A stretch of 45,889 nt of DNA from CAZSXS01 sp964611385 (GCA_964611385.1 CAZSXS010000019.1:1-45889); one strand, 5' to 3'; positions 33,551 through 43,713 are shown, counted from the first letter of the stretch. Notes: generated by a model from the letters alone, not told the origin. Translations and numbers: made by a program.

Positions 33551-34870
33551 ATGACAAACACAGCAAATGAGGTCTTAGAGTTTGTAAAAGAAAACGATGT
33601 AAAGTTTATAAGACTTGCATTTTGTGACCCGTTCGGCGTTCAGAAAAACATTTCAATAATGCCGGATGAGCTTCCGTCTGCTTTTGAAAACGGTATATCC
33701 TTTGACGCTTCTGCTATCAAAGCATTTCGTGATGTTACAAAATCTGACTTACTTCTTTTCCCTGACCCTGCTACTTTATCGGTACTGCCGTGGCGTCCGG
33801 GTCCGGGTCGGGTTGTGCGGTTTTTCTGTAATATCAAAAACCCCGACAATTCTGTATTTACCCGCGACAGTAGATATATCCTAAAACAAGCTATAAAGCG
33901 TTGTGAGGATATGGGTTATGGCTGTCAAATCGGTGCAGAGTGTGAATTTTATCTGTTTAAGACAGATGAAAACGGAGAGCCTACTCAGAACACACTTGAT
34001 TACGGCAGCTATCTTGACATTGCACCGCTTGACAAGGGTGAGAATATTCGCCGTGAAATATGCTTGTGTCTTGAAGAAATGGGACTAAAACCAGAAACCT
34101 CACACCACGAGCAAGGTCCGGGGCAAAATGAAATTGATTTTAAGTATAGTGATGCGTTGAGCAGTGCCGATAATTTGTTAACATTTAAGTCGGTTGTAAA
34201 GGCAATTGCCGAACGGAACGGTCTGTTTGCTTCTTTTATGCCAAAGCCACTTTTAGCCCAAAGCGGAAGCGGACTTCATATCAATATTTCGCTTTCCCAA
34301 AACGGCTTTAATATTTTTAAGAATAAGGACGGCGAGCATTCAAAAATAGCGGAGAGCTTTATTGCAGGAATACTTGCAAAAACACCTGAAATAACCTTGT
34401 TCCTAAATCCGATAGCCAACTCATACGAGCGTTTTGGTAAGTTTGAAGCTCCAAAATATGTATCTTGGTCACATCAAAACCGTTCACAACTTGTGAGAAT
34501 TCCAGCGGCTATCGGTGAAAAGGTGAGAATGGAGCTACGCTCTCCAGATCCAACTGTAAACCCATATCTTGCATTTGCTTTGATAATTGAAGCAGGAATT
34601 AACGGCATTTCGCAAGCATTACCGCTTCCGCCCGTCGTTAATGTGGATTTGTATAAAGCATACGATAGCCTTACACGAGAACTTGTTTTACTGCCCGACA
34701 GTCTTGAAGCGGCAATAAAATTGGCTGAGAACTCCGAACTTGTGAAAAGTGTTGTGGGCGAAGATATGCTTGCAAAATACATTATGTTCAAGAAAGAAGA
34801 AGCCGCACTATTCGGAGAAGCAAAGGACAAGGAAATCTTCTATAAGGATAGATATTTTAGGTTTGTTTAA
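33551..34870 (+). CDS. glnA: Glutamine synthetase type I
   Basis: Second glutamine synthetase of the window, class I. 439 residues: RLAFCDPFGVQKNISIM, IGAECEFYLFK (metal-binding Glu, about 128), HHEQGPGQNEIDFKYSDALS, AQSGSGLHINIS, NPIANSYERFGKFEAPKYVSWSHQNRSQLVRIPA and RSPDPTVNPYLAFALII. I cannot see an adenylylation loop tyrosine motif, which suggests the unmodified type. AGGAGG nine bases before the ATG at 33551 fixes the start. The 66 bases upstream read in frame as SEAIAQLAEYYYKGDVN directly after the previous stop, an unexplained coding-like spacer. It sits inside the glutamate synthase operon, just before the ANTAR gene. Confidence 0.95.
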   Translation: MTNTANEVLEFVKENDVKFIRLAFCDPFGVQKNISIMPDELPSAFENGISFDASAIKAFRDVTKSDLLLFPDPATLSVLPWRPGPGRVVRFFCNIKNPDNSVFTRDSRYILKQAIKRCEDMGYGCQIGAECEFYLFKTDENGEPTQNTLDYGSYLDIAPLDKGENIRREICLCLEEMGLKPETSHHEQGPGQNEIDFKYSDALSSADNLLTFKSVVKAIAERNGLFASFMPKPLLAQSGSGLHINISLSQNGFNIFKNKDGEHSKIAESFIAGILAKTPEITLFLNPIANSYERFGKFEAPKYVSWSHQNRSQLVRIPAAIGEKVRMELRSPDPTVNPYLAFALIIEAGINGISQALPLPPVVNVDLYKAYDSLTRELVLLPDSLEAAIKLAENSELVKSVVGEDMLAKYIMFKKEEAALFGEAKDKEIFYKDRYFRFV

Positions 34871-34896
34871 CATGTGTTGATATATTAATTTGAAAG

Positions 34897-35478
34897 GTGG
34901 CGATTTTTACGGAAACCGTTTTAATTGTTTCGTTTACAGAAAAAAGCATAGCTTTTTTTAATGAAGTTTTGCACTCATTTTCTGTAGACAGAATCGTCAT
35001 CGTAGCATCTTGTTCTGAAGCAAGGCGGTTACTGCTTGAACAGGACTTTGACTTGGTTGTGATTAACGCACCTCTTCATGATGAATCGGGGGAAAGTTTA
35101 TCACGACATATTGCCACAAAAGGTATCAGTCAAGTAATCCTTGTGGTAAAAAGCGAATATTACGATGAAGTGTCTGATGTGGTTGAGGATTTTGGAGTTA
35201 TAACCATTGCAAAACCCATTAACAAAAATCTTTTTTGGCACGTCTTAAAGCTTGCAAAGGCTGCACAGAGCAAGCTAAAGGGGATTCAAGCAGAAAATAC
35301 CAAGCTGATACAAAAAATTGAAGATATACGCATTGTTGACCGTGCTAAATGTATTCTTATATCCTATTTGAATATGAGTGAAGGTGAAGCTCATAAGTAC
35401 ATTGAACGTCAGGCTATGGATACGAGAATGACAAAGAGAGCGGTTGCGGAAGGGATATTGAAAACTTATGAAAGTTAG
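34897..35478 (+). CDS. nitR: ANTAR-domain antitermination regulator with degenerate receiver (NitR-like)
   Basis: RNA-binding regulator that should prevent early termination at leader hairpins. About 193 residues: receiver-like domain (about 5-118), coiled-coil helix (KLKGIQAENTKLIQKIEDI, about 124-142), ANTAR helices (AKCILISYLNMSEGEAHKYI and RQAMDTRMTKRAVAEGIL, about 147-188). The receiver has lost the acidic pair (IVSFTE) and has Asn where the phosphorylated Asp should be (DLVVINAPL), though KP remains, so it probably senses by protein contact or ligand as AmiR-type regulators do. In solventogenic clostridia an ANTAR gene (nitR) follows glnA and controls nitrogen genes, the same arrangement. 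The only canonical start, GTG at 34897, lies inside the AAAGGTGG ribosome binding site, so a rarer start a few codons later is possible. Confidence 0.88.
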   Translation: MAIFTETVLIVSFTEKSIAFFNEVLHSFSVDRIVIVASCSEARRLLLEQDFDLVVINAPLHDESGESLSRHIATKGISQVILVVKSEYYDEVSDVVEDFGVITIAKPINKNLFWHVLKLAKAAQSKLKGIQAENTKLIQKIEDIRIVDRAKCILISYLNMSEGEAHKYIERQAMDTRMTKRAVAEGILKTYES

Positions 35479-36883
35479 TGATAAGCTGAACGAGGAATGT
35501 GCTGTTTTCGGTGTCAGCTTAAAAACCGATGAAGCTGCTGGGATTACATATAATGGTTTATTGTCCCTACAGCACCGAGGACAAGAGGGCGCAGGAATTG
35601 CAGTGATTTCAGACAACAAAATTCTTTACCACAAGAACACTGGACTTGTGAGTGAGGTGTTTTCGGGTAAATTGCCCCAAAAGCTTTCAAAGAGCTATGT
35701 GGCTGTCGGTCACACAAGATATTCTACCACAGGAAACAACACAAAAGAGAATGTAGGACCGTTCATTACGGAATATTTAACAGGACGAATTGCCACAGCC
35801 CATAACGGCAACATAATCAATGCAAAAGAAATAAGAGAGGTACTTAAAAAACACGGCTTATATTTTAATGCCACAAGCGACAGCGAGGTGGCCTCATCTC
35901 TCATAGCGTATTATATGATGAAGGAGGACGATTCGGTTCATGGAGTTATTCGGGCGGCAAAGGATTTAAAAGGAGCTTTCTCGCTAATTATATTATGCAG
36001 TACAGGCAAGTTGATAGCTGTTCGTGACCCTAATGGTTACCGACCGCTTTGTATAGGAAAAAACAGTACCGGCATTGCAGTAGCATCGGAATCCTGTGCG
36101 CTTGACAGCAGTGGTTTTGAGTTTGCGAGGGATGTTTTGCCGGGTGAGGTTGTTGTTATAGAGAAAGGTGAAATAATTTATCAAAGTGTGGAGCTTTTTA
36201 ACCAAAGCAAACACGGAGGTCTTTGCATATTTGAATATGTATATTTTGCAAGACCGGACAGCATTATTGATAACTTGAGTGTATATGAAGCAAGGCAAAA
36301 TATGGGGGCAATTCTTGCACGAGAATATCCTGTCGATGCCGATGTCGTATGCGGAGTGCCGGACAGCGGACTTGAAGCGGCGATAGGTTATAGCAGTGTC
36401 AGCGGTATTCCGCTTGTTTCAGGATTTGTGAAAAACAGATATATCGGTAGAAGCTTTATTTATCCCACACAAACACAAAGGGAAAATGCAATAAGATTAA
36501 AGCTAAATCCCCTTTCAGCAAACGTGCGTGGAAAACGCATTGTCCTTGTTGATGATTCGATTGTCAGAGGAACAACCAGTGAAAAGATAGTGAAAAGCCT
36601 AAAAAACGCAGGGGCAAAAGAAGTGCATTTACGAATATCCTCCCCTCCCTTCCGCTTTACTTGCCACTATGGTACTGACATAGATAACGAGGAAAACTTG
36701 ATTGCTAATCAAATGAACATAGATGAGATATGCAAAAAAATAGGAGCAAACAGTTTGGGTTATATCAGCATAGACGGACTAAAAAAGGCCTGTGGTAAAT
36801 GTACTGTATCTTTTTGCGCAAGCTGTTTTACAGGGGATAACGGTAATGTTGGAACAATACCACGAAAAAATGAACTTGAATGA
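35468..36883 (+). CDS. purF: Amidophosphoribosyltransferase
   Basis: First committed step of purine synthesis: PRPP plus glutamine to phosphoribosylamine. 471 residues: 10-residue propeptide then nucleophile Cys11 (NEECAVFGV), LSLQHRGQEGAGIA, GHTRYSTTGNN, THNGNI-like AHNGNIINA, PDSGLEAAIGYS, the PRPP loop VLVDDSIVRGTTS (about 357) and Fe-S cysteines RFTCHYG and CGKCTVSFCASCF at the C-terminus. It is the Bacillus-type enzyme with cluster and propeptide. It overlaps the ANTAR gene by 11 bases, away from other pur genes, which points to co-regulation by glutamine status rather than purines. Confidence 0.95.
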   Translation: MKVSDKLNEECAVFGVSLKTDEAAGITYNGLLSLQHRGQEGAGIAVISDNKILYHKNTGLVSEVFSGKLPQKLSKSYVAVGHTRYSTTGNNTKENVGPFITEYLTGRIATAHNGNIINAKEIREVLKKHGLYFNATSDSEVASSLIAYYMMKEDDSVHGVIRAAKDLKGAFSLIILCSTGKLIAVRDPNGYRPLCIGKNSTGIAVASESCALDSSGFEFARDVLPGEVVVIEKGEIIYQSVELFNQSKHGGLCIFEYVYFARPDSIIDNLSVYEARQNMGAILAREYPVDADVVCGVPDSGLEAAIGYSSVSGIPLVSGFVKNRYIGRSFIYPTQTQRENAIRLKLNPLSANVRGKRIVLVDDSIVRGTTSEKIVKSLKNAGAKEVHLRISSPPFRFTCHYGTDIDNEENLIANQMNIDEICKKIGANSLGYISIDGLKKACGKCTVSFCASCFTGDNGNVGTIPRKNELE

Positions 36884-36907
36884 AATTTTATGTAGGAGGA
36901 ATGTGTT

Positions 36908-37999
36908 ATGTCTAACAAAGCATATTTGATACTGGAAAACGGACTTGTGTTTGAGGGTCAATCGTTTGGTGCTGTGGGTGAGGTTGTTGGAGAAATTGTC
37001 TTTACCACTGGAATGACAGGATATTTGGAAACCCTAACAGACCAAAGCTACCACGGGCAAATTGTCCTCCAAACCTTTCCTCTCATTGGTAATTACGGCA
37101 ATATTCCCTCTGATTTCGAGAGTGATTTCATAGGGGCAAGTGCCTATATCGTTAAACATCTGTGTCAAGACCCCTCTAATTTTAGAAGCGAGGGAACTCT
37201 TGACACTTTTTTACGGCAAAAAAACATTATCGTTTTATCCGGTATTGATACAAGAGCGGTAACAAAGATAATCCGTGAACACGGTGTAATGAACGGTAAA
37301 ATAACGGATAAAAATCCCCAAAATATAGATTTCTCAGAGATAAAGAGCTATAAAATTAAAAACGCTGTGGAAAGTGTTTCGGTTAAAGAGATAAAAGAAT
37401 ATAAAGCGGACAATCCCAAATACAGGGTAGCACTCCTTGATTTTGGTCTAAAACAAAACATTAAGCGTGAGCTTACAAAACGTGGCTGTGATGTTTGGGT
37501 GTTCCCCTATAACAGCACATTAACGGATATACAAAGCATAAATCCGAGTGGCATCCTGTTATCAAACGGACCTGGTGACCCTGCCGATAATTCGGTTATT
37601 ATTGAGAATCTAAAAGAGATTATTAAGGCGAATATTCCCATCTTCGGTATCTGTCTTGGGCATCAACTTTTGGCACTTTCTAACGGTTTTACCACCCATA
37701 AGCTCAAATACGGACACAGGGGAGCGAATCAGCCTGTAAAGGACTTAACAAGCGGCAAGGTGTATATTTCAAGTCAAAACCACGGATATGCAGTAAGCTC
37801 TGAAAGTATTGACAAGGGTTTAGCCGACGAATGGTTTATCAACGTAAACGACAAGACCTGCGAAGGAATTATCTATAAAAATGCCCCTGTAATGTCGGTG
37901 CAGTTTCACCCCGAAGCCTGTGCAGGACCGCAGGATACCGATTTTTTGTTCGACTTATTTTTAGAAAACATGGAGGGCTGTGATTATGCCGTTAAATAA
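36908..37999 (+). CDS. carA: Carbamoyl-phosphate synthase small subunit
   Basis: Glutaminase subunit, feeding ammonia to CarB for carbamoyl phosphate (pyrimidines and arginine). 363 residues: N-terminal domain AYLILENGLVFEGQSFGA, TGMTGYLETLTDQSYHGQI, then the class I amidotransferase with SNGPGDP, GICLGHQLLALS (nucleophile Cys, about 249), GHRGANQPV and VQFHPEACAGPQDT (His/Glu of the triad). TAGGAGGA precedes the ATG. Its end overlaps the carB start by 14 bases. Confidence 0.96.
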   Translation: MSNKAYLILENGLVFEGQSFGAVGEVVGEIVFTTGMTGYLETLTDQSYHGQIVLQTFPLIGNYGNIPSDFESDFIGASAYIVKHLCQDPSNFRSEGTLDTFLRQKNIIVLSGIDTRAVTKIIREHGVMNGKITDKNPQNIDFSEIKSYKIKNAVESVSVKEIKEYKADNPKYRVALLDFGLKQNIKRELTKRGCDVWVFPYNSTLTDIQSINPSGILLSNGPGDPADNSVIIENLKEIIKANIPIFGICLGHQLLALSNGFTTHKLKYGHRGANQPVKDLTSGKVYISSQNHGYAVSSESIDKGLADEWFINVNDKTCEGIIYKNAPVMSVQFHPEACAGPQDTDFLFDLFLENMEGCDYAVK

Positions 38000-40900
38000 G
38001 GATATTAAAAAAGTGTTGGTTATTGGATCGGGGCCAATTGTCATCGGTCAAGCCGCAGAGTTTGATTACGCAGGAACACAGGCTTGCCGTGTGCTTCGTG
38101 AGGACGGCATTGAAATCGTACTTGTAAACTCCAATCCGGCAACCATTATGACCGACAGAAACATTGCAGACAAAATTTACATTGAGCCGCTCACCTTAAC
38201 GACTATTAAGAGGATTATAGATAAAGAACGCCCTGACAGCATTTTATCGGGGCTTGGCGGTCAAACAGGACTTACACTTTGCATGCAGCTTGCAAAAGAC
38301 GGCTTTCTTGAAAAATATAGTGTTAAACTGCTTGGCAGCTCGCCTGAAACAATAGATAAAGCCGAGGACAGACAGATTTTCAAGGATACAATGGTCAGCA
38401 TAGGTCAACCTGTTATTCCATCGGTGATAGCAACCGACTCTAAAACGGCTAAGGGTTTTGCAGATGAAAACGGTTATCCTGTCATTATCCGTCCTGCATT
38501 TACGCTTGGAGGAAGCGGCGGCGGTATAGCCCACAGCGAGAATGAGCTTATTGAAATATCTGAAAACGGGTTATCTCTTTCCCCGATTCATCAGATACTT
38601 GTAGAAAAATCCATTGCTGGGTGGAAAGAAATTGAATTTGAGGTAATGCGTGATAAAGCTGGAAATGTTATCACCGTATGCTCTATGGAAAACTTCGACC
38701 CTGTTGGTGTGCATACAGGCGATAGTATCGTAATTGCTCCTGCTGTGACACTTGCAGACAAGGAATATCAAATGCTTCGTTCGGCGGCTCTGAATATTAT
38801 CACGGCTCTTGGGGTTGAGGGGGGTTGCAACTGTCAATTTGCACTTCACCCTCACAGTTTTGAATATGCCGTAATTGAAGTAAATCCCAGAGTATCACGC
38901 TCCTCTGCCCTTGCATCAAAGGCAACGGGTTACCCAATTGCAAAGGTGGCAACGAAGATTGCAATCGGCTACACGCTTGACGAGATAACAAATGCGGTTA
39001 CAGGCACTACCTTTGCAGCCTTTGAGCCTACTCTTGATTATGTAGCGGTAAAATTCCCTAAGTGGCCGTTTGATAAGTTTGTGTATGCTAAAAAGGATTT
39101 AGGTACGCAAATGAAAGCCACAGGCGAAGTTATGGCAATTGCCGATACCTTTGAGGAAGCGCTCTTAAAGGCTGTTCGAGGTGCGGAAATTGGACTCGAT
39201 ACTTTGAATTTACCACGGCTTAAAAAGAAAACAGACAGCGAAATAAAAGCAGCGCTTGATACTATAACCGACCAGCGTATATTCGTGGTATATGAAGCGA
39301 TTTTGCGTGGTGTAAGTGTTGATGAAATTCATCTCATCACCAAAATAGACCGTTGGTTTTTGTATGGATTAAAGAATATTGCCGAAAACAACTCCCCCAA
39401 GAAACCTTTCTCTTATAAAATGGTTGATACTTGCGGAGGTGAATTTGAAGCCCAAACACCTTATTTTTACTCCATAGAAAATAGCACAGAAAATGAAGCC
39501 CTGCCTTTTATAGAACGCAGCACAAAAGAACGCATAGTGGTTTTGGGAAGCGGACCGATACGCATAGGACAAGGTATTGAATTTGATTATGCCTGTGTCC
39601 ACTGCGTTTGGTCACTCAAAAAAATGGGGTATGAGGTAATCGTAATCAACAACAACCCCGAAACGGTATCCACCGATTTTGACACCGCCGACCGCTTGTA
39701 TTTCGAGCCGCTTTGTATAGAAGATGTTATGAGTGTTATCGAAATTGAAAAGCCTATTGGTGTCATTGTCGCTTTCGGCGGTGGTACTGCCATAAAGCTC
39801 ACACAAAAGCTACACGAGCGTGGGGTGAAAATAATCGGCACATCAGCCGATAGCATTGATATATGCGAGGACAGAAAACGATTTGATGATTTGCTTGAAG
39901 GTTTATCCATAAAACGACCAAAGGGTTATGGTGTCCTTACAGAAAAGGAAGCACTTGATGCCGCTGATGAGCTTGGATATCCTGTTTTGCTCCGTCCGTC
40001 TTATGTACTTGGCGGTCAGAATATGATTATTGCTTTCTCGCCCGATGATATTTGTGAGTATATGGAGATTATCCTAAGACAAAAGCAAGATAACCCAGTG
40101 CTTATCGACAAATATTTGTCGGGGCGTGAGATTGAAGTTGATTCTATTTGTGATGGTGATGATGTGCTTATCCCTGGTATTATGGAGCATATAGAACGCA
40201 CAGGAATACATTCGGGTGACAGCATAGCTGTTTATCCGGCAACACATATAGATGATGAATTGTCACAGAAGCTATTTGATGTGACGAAAAGACTTTGTAT
40301 TGCTCTCAATGTCAGAGGGCTTGTAAACATTCAATATGTGCTATATGACGGTGAAATCTATGTGATTGAGGTAAACCCCCGTGCTTCCCGAACTGTCCCT
40401 TATATCAGCAAGGTGACAGGTGTTCCTATGTGTGAGCTTGCTACAAGGGTAAGTGTCGGTGAGAAATTAAGCAGCTTAGGTTATTCATCGGGTATTGCAA
40501 AAATACCGCCGTATATCGCCGTAAAAGTGCCTGTGTTCTCTTTTGAAAAGCTAACAGATTTGGATACTCACTTAGGACCTGAAATGAAGTCAACAGGCGA
40601 GGTTTTGGGGCTTGGTAAGAATATTGAAGAAGCCTTATACAAAGGCCTTGTTGCCGCAGGATATAAAATGGTGCCAAGCGGCACAGGCAAATTGCGCTCT
40701 AAGATGGAAAAAAATTTGAGCCATAATGCACACAATAAATTTGAACGTACTGGCGGCGGTGTGTTTATTACCGTTCGTGACAGCGACAAGACGGAAGTCT
40801 GTGAGATAGCAAAGAAATTTTTCGAGCTTGGGTTTACACTATATGCAACAAGTGGAACGGCAAAGGTTTTATCCAATAATGGACTTAATGCAATAGTAGT

Positions 40901-42017
40901 AAACAAGGTACACGAGTGCGAGAGAAACAACACTGTGACAATGCTTGAAAGCGGTAAGATAAGCTATATCATATCCACTTCGGCAAAGGGCAGAAATCCG
41001 GCAACAGATGATGTTAAAATTCGCAGAAAGGCTTGTCTTTTAGGTGTTCCTTGTCTTACTTCGATAGACACGGCAAACGCGCTTGCCGACAGTCTTTTGT
41101 CGGGATACAGCGAGATAAACACCGAGCTTATAGACATAAACCATTTAAGGAGTGAGCGTATGGAGCTTAAATTTACTAAGATGCAAGGCTGCGGCAATGA
41201 TTACATTTATATCAACTGCATTGACAATGCCGCTACAAACGGAGTCGAAATCAATTCACCCGAATCTCTGTCGGTGCTTTTGTCGGACAGACATTTTGGC
41301 GTGGGCGGTGACGGAATTGTTCTGATACTGCCCTCCAATGTGGCTGATGCAAGAATGAGAATGTTCAATCTTGACGGAAGCGAGGGGAAAATGTGCGGAA
41401 ATGCGATTCGTTGTATCGCCAAATATCTTTACGACAACGGTTTAGTAAAGAAAACGAAACTGACAATAGAAACCTTATCCGGTATAAAAGAGTTACAACT
41501 ATCCACCCAAAATGGCACTGTATCCTCTGTAAAAGTGAATATGGGAAAAGCAGAGCTTGTGCCTGACAAAATCCCTGTTCTATTACAAGGCGATACTATT
41601 ATTAACAGAGAGGTAAGTATTAACGGAAAGGAATATGCCATAACCTGCGTATCTATGGGCAATCCCCATGCTGTTGTATTTTGTGATGATATTGATAACC
41701 TCGACCTTGCCGAAATAGGACCGTCTTTTGAAAATAACCCGATTTTCCCCGAAAGAGTAAACACAGAGTTTGTCAAGGTTGTTGGCAAAAACCACTTAAA
41801 AATGAGAGTATGGGAACGTGGTAGCGGCGAAACCCTTGCTTGTGGCACAGGGGCTTGTGCTTCAGCAGTTGCGGCGGTGCTAAACGGTTATTGTGATAAA
41901 AATGCTGATATTAAGGTGGGACTTAAAGGCGGCGAGCTTATCATTCGTTATACAGATGATGCTGTGTATATGACAGGGGAATGTAAAAAAGTCTTTGATG
42001 GAGCGGTGGAAATATAA
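37986..42017 (+). CDS. carB-dapF: CarB-DapF fusion: carbamoyl-phosphate synthase large subunit fused to diaminopimelate epimerase
   Basis: One uninterrupted frame of 1343 residues. Residues 1-1058 are a complete CarB: two ATP-grasp halves (VIGSGPIVIGQAAEFDYAG at about 12; VLGSGPIRIGQGIEFDYAC at about 520) and the C-terminal MGS allosteric domain (GVFITVRDSDK, LYATSGTAKVL). Residues 1059-1343 are a complete DapF (MELKFTKMQGCGNDYIYINC, GVGGDGIVLI, EGKMCGNAIRC, GETLACGTGACAS: both catalytic cysteines). At the junction (41139-41162) there is AAGGAG and an ATG in frame at 41160, so separate DapF could also be made; a one-base change of TTA to TAA just before it would restore a CarB stop. ATG at 37986 has GGAGGG eight bases upstream, better than the GTG at 37980. 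Confidence 0.9.
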   Translation: MPLNKDIKKVLVIGSGPIVIGQAAEFDYAGTQACRVLREDGIEIVLVNSNPATIMTDRNIADKIYIEPLTLTTIKRIIDKERPDSILSGLGGQTGLTLCMQLAKDGFLEKYSVKLLGSSPETIDKAEDRQIFKDTMVSIGQPVIPSVIATDSKTAKGFADENGYPVIIRPAFTLGGSGGGIAHSENELIEISENGLSLSPIHQILVEKSIAGWKEIEFEVMRDKAGNVITVCSMENFDPVGVHTGDSIVIAPAVTLADKEYQMLRSAALNIITALGVEGGCNCQFALHPHSFEYAVIEVNPRVSRSSALASKATGYPIAKVATKIAIGYTLDEITNAVTGTTFAAFEPTLDYVAVKFPKWPFDKFVYAKKDLGTQMKATGEVMAIADTFEEALLKAVRGAEIGLDTLNLPRLKKKTDSEIKAALDTITDQRIFVVYEAILRGVSVDEIHLITKIDRWFLYGLKNIAENNSPKKPFSYKMVDTCGGEFEAQTPYFYSIENSTENEALPFIERSTKERIVVLGSGPIRIGQGIEFDYACVHCVWSLKKMGYEVIVINNNPETVSTDFDTADRLYFEPLCIEDVMSVIEIEKPIGVIVAFGGGTAIKLTQKLHERGVKIIGTSADSIDICEDRKRFDDLLEGLSIKRPKGYGVLTEKEALDAADELGYPVLLRPSYVLGGQNMIIAFSPDDICEYMEIILRQKQDNPVLIDKYLSGREIEVDSICDGDDVLIPGIMEHIERTGIHSGDSIAVYPATHIDDELSQKLFDVTKRLCIALNVRGLVNIQYVLYDGEIYVIEVNPRASRTVPYISKVTGVPMCELATRVSVGEKLSSLGYSSGIAKIPPYIAVKVPVFSFEKLTDLDTHLGPEMKSTGEVLGLGKNIEEALYKGLVAAGYKMVPSGTGKLRSKMEKNLSHNAHNKFERTGGGVFITVRDSDKTEVCEIAKKFFELGFTLYATSGTAKVLSNNGLNAIVVNKVHECERNNTVTMLESGKISYIISTSAKGRNPATDDVKIRRKACLLGVPCLTSIDTANALADSLLSGYSEINTELIDINHLRSERMELKFTKMQGCGNDYIYINCIDNAATNGVEINSPESLSVLLSDRHFGVGGDGIVLILPSNVADARMRMFNLDGSEGKMCGNAIRCIAKYLYDNGLVKKTKLTIETLSGIKELQLSTQNGTVSSVKVNMGKAELVPDKIPVLLQGDTIINREVSINGKEYAITCVSMGNPHAVVFCDDIDNLDLAEIGPSFENNPIFPERVNTEFVKVVGKNHLKMRVWERGSGETLACGTGACASAVAAVLNGYCDKNADIKVGLKGGELIIRYTDDAVYMTGECKKVFDGAVEI

Positions 42018-42111
42018 GAGAGCTCGTTTTGGTGCTTAATAATGCTCCCCCAATGCGACCCTGAAATAATTAGCTGGATTTTCCAAATAAAAGTACGAAA
42101 GGAAACGATAA

Positions 42112-43713
42112 ATGACAAAGTATATATTTGTAACAGGCGGTGTTGTTTCAGGGCTTGGCAAGGGTATTACCGCCGCAAGTCTTGGGCGGCTCTTAAAACA
42201 AAGGGGCTTAAAAGTAGCCGCTCAAAAACTCGACCCATATATGAACGTGGACCCGGGTACAATGAGTCCGTTTCAACACGGCGAAGTTTTTGTAACCGAT
42301 GACGGAGCAGAAACAGACCTCGACCTCGGTCATTATGAGCGTTTTATTGATGAAAACTTAACCAAACTGTCTAATCTCACATCAGGTAAGGTATATTACA
42401 ATGTGCTTAATCGTGAACGTACAGGTGGTTATTTGGGCGAAACGGTGCAAGTAATTCCCCATATAACAAACGAGATAAAAGATTTCATTTACAGCGGTGC
42501 AAAAACAAGCGGTGCTGATGTATTGATTACCGAAATTGGCGGCACTACCGGAGATATTGAAAGTCAGCCGTTTTTAGAAGCAATCAGGCAAATAAGCCTT
42601 GAAGTTGGAATGAGGAATTGTCTGTTTATTCACGTTACCCTTGTTCCCTTTTTGAAAGGCTCGGGCGAGCATAAATCAAAGCCTACACAACATTCTGTAA
42701 AAGAACTTAGGGCAATGGGTATTTCACCAAACATCATCATTGCAAGGGCTGATGAGCCGCTCAGTGTTGGAATTAAAGATAAAATATCCTTGTTTTGCAA
42801 TGTAAAGCCCGATTGCGTTATAGAAAACCTTACACTGCCTTGCCTTTATGAAGCTCCTATAATGCTACATGAAAACGGCCTTGATAAGGTGGTATGCCGT
42901 GAATTGTCACTTGAAACTAACGACTGTGATTTGACGGAATGGCAAGATCTACTATCAAAAATCGGGCAGCGAAAATCGGCATTAAATATCGCCATTATAG
43001 GTAAGTATGTAAAACTCCACGATGCTTATTTGTCGATTATCGAAAGTCTTAACCACGCAGGATTTAGCACAGGAGCGGTTGTTAAAATCCAATGGATAGA
43101 TAGCGAGGATGTCACAGTGGAAAATATAAGCACATTGCTTGACGGCATAGACGGCATTATTATACCAGGCGGCTTTGGCGACCGTGGTATAGAGGGTAAA
43201 ATTACCGCTTGCCGCTATGTTCGGGAAAACAATATACCGTTTTTGGGGATTTGTCTTGGTATGCAAATTGCTGTCATTGAATATGCTCGAAATGTTTGCG
43301 GTCTTGAAAATGCACATTCGGGTGAATTCGCGGAACATTCACCTTATCGTGTAATTGATATAATGGAACAGCAAGCACACATAACGGAAAAAGGCGGCAC
43401 AATGCGTCTTGGAGTGTATCCATGTAAGTTGAAGCAAAACACAATGTTATCTGCATTATATAATGCGTCTGTAATATCTGAACGGCATCGGCACAGATAC
43501 GAGTTTAACAACCAATACCATGATTTGCTGACCAAAAACGGTCTTGTTACCTCCGGTGTATCACCTGATGACAGCTTGGTGGAAGCCGTAGAGCTTACAG
43601 ATAAACGATTTTTTATAGGCGTTCAATTCCACCCTGAGTTTAAGAGCCGTCCAAATAAACCACACCCATTGTTTGTAGGACTTTTGAAAGCCGCACTTGA
43701 TAAGAATAAATAA
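42112..43713 (+). CDS. pyrG: CTP synthase
   Basis: Amination of UTP to CTP using glutamine. 533 residues: synthetase domain MTKYIFVTGGVVSGLGKGI, KLDPYMNVDPGTMSPFQHGE, DDGAETDLDLGHYERF, LNRERTGGYLGETVQVIPHI, TEIGGTTGDIES; amidotransferase domain from about 285 with GGFGDRGIEGKI, LGICLGMQIAVIEYARN (nucleophile Cys) and QFHPEFKSRP. AAAGGAAA before the ATG. The 94-base gap after dapF is the longest inside the operon and shows no clear terminator or promoter. Confidence 0.96.
   Translation: MTKYIFVTGGVVSGLGKGITAASLGRLLKQRGLKVAAQKLDPYMNVDPGTMSPFQHGEVFVTDDGAETDLDLGHYERFIDENLTKLSNLTSGKVYYNVLNRERTGGYLGETVQVIPHITNEIKDFIYSGAKTSGADVLITEIGGTTGDIESQPFLEAIRQISLEVGMRNCLFIHVTLVPFLKGSGEHKSKPTQHSVKELRAMGISPNIIIARADEPLSVGIKDKISLFCNVKPDCVIENLTLPCLYEAPIMLHENGLDKVVCRELSLETNDCDLTEWQDLLSKIGQRKSALNIAIIGKYVKLHDAYLSIIESLNHAGFSTGAVVKIQWIDSEDVTVENISTLLDGIDGIIIPGGFGDRGIEGKITACRYVRENNIPFLGICLGMQIAVIEYARNVCGLENAHSGEFAEHSPYRVIDIMEQQAHITEKGGTMRLGVYPCKLKQNTMLSALYNASVISERHRHRYEFNNQYHDLLTKNGLVTSGVSPDDSLVEAVELTDKRFFIGVQFHPEFKSRPNKPHPLFVGLLKAALDKNK

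Noticed and set aside
42042..42302. 86-codon ORF overlapping the pyrG start
   Set aside because: It is out of frame with pyrG, and its apparent similarity comes from overlap with the real coding region.
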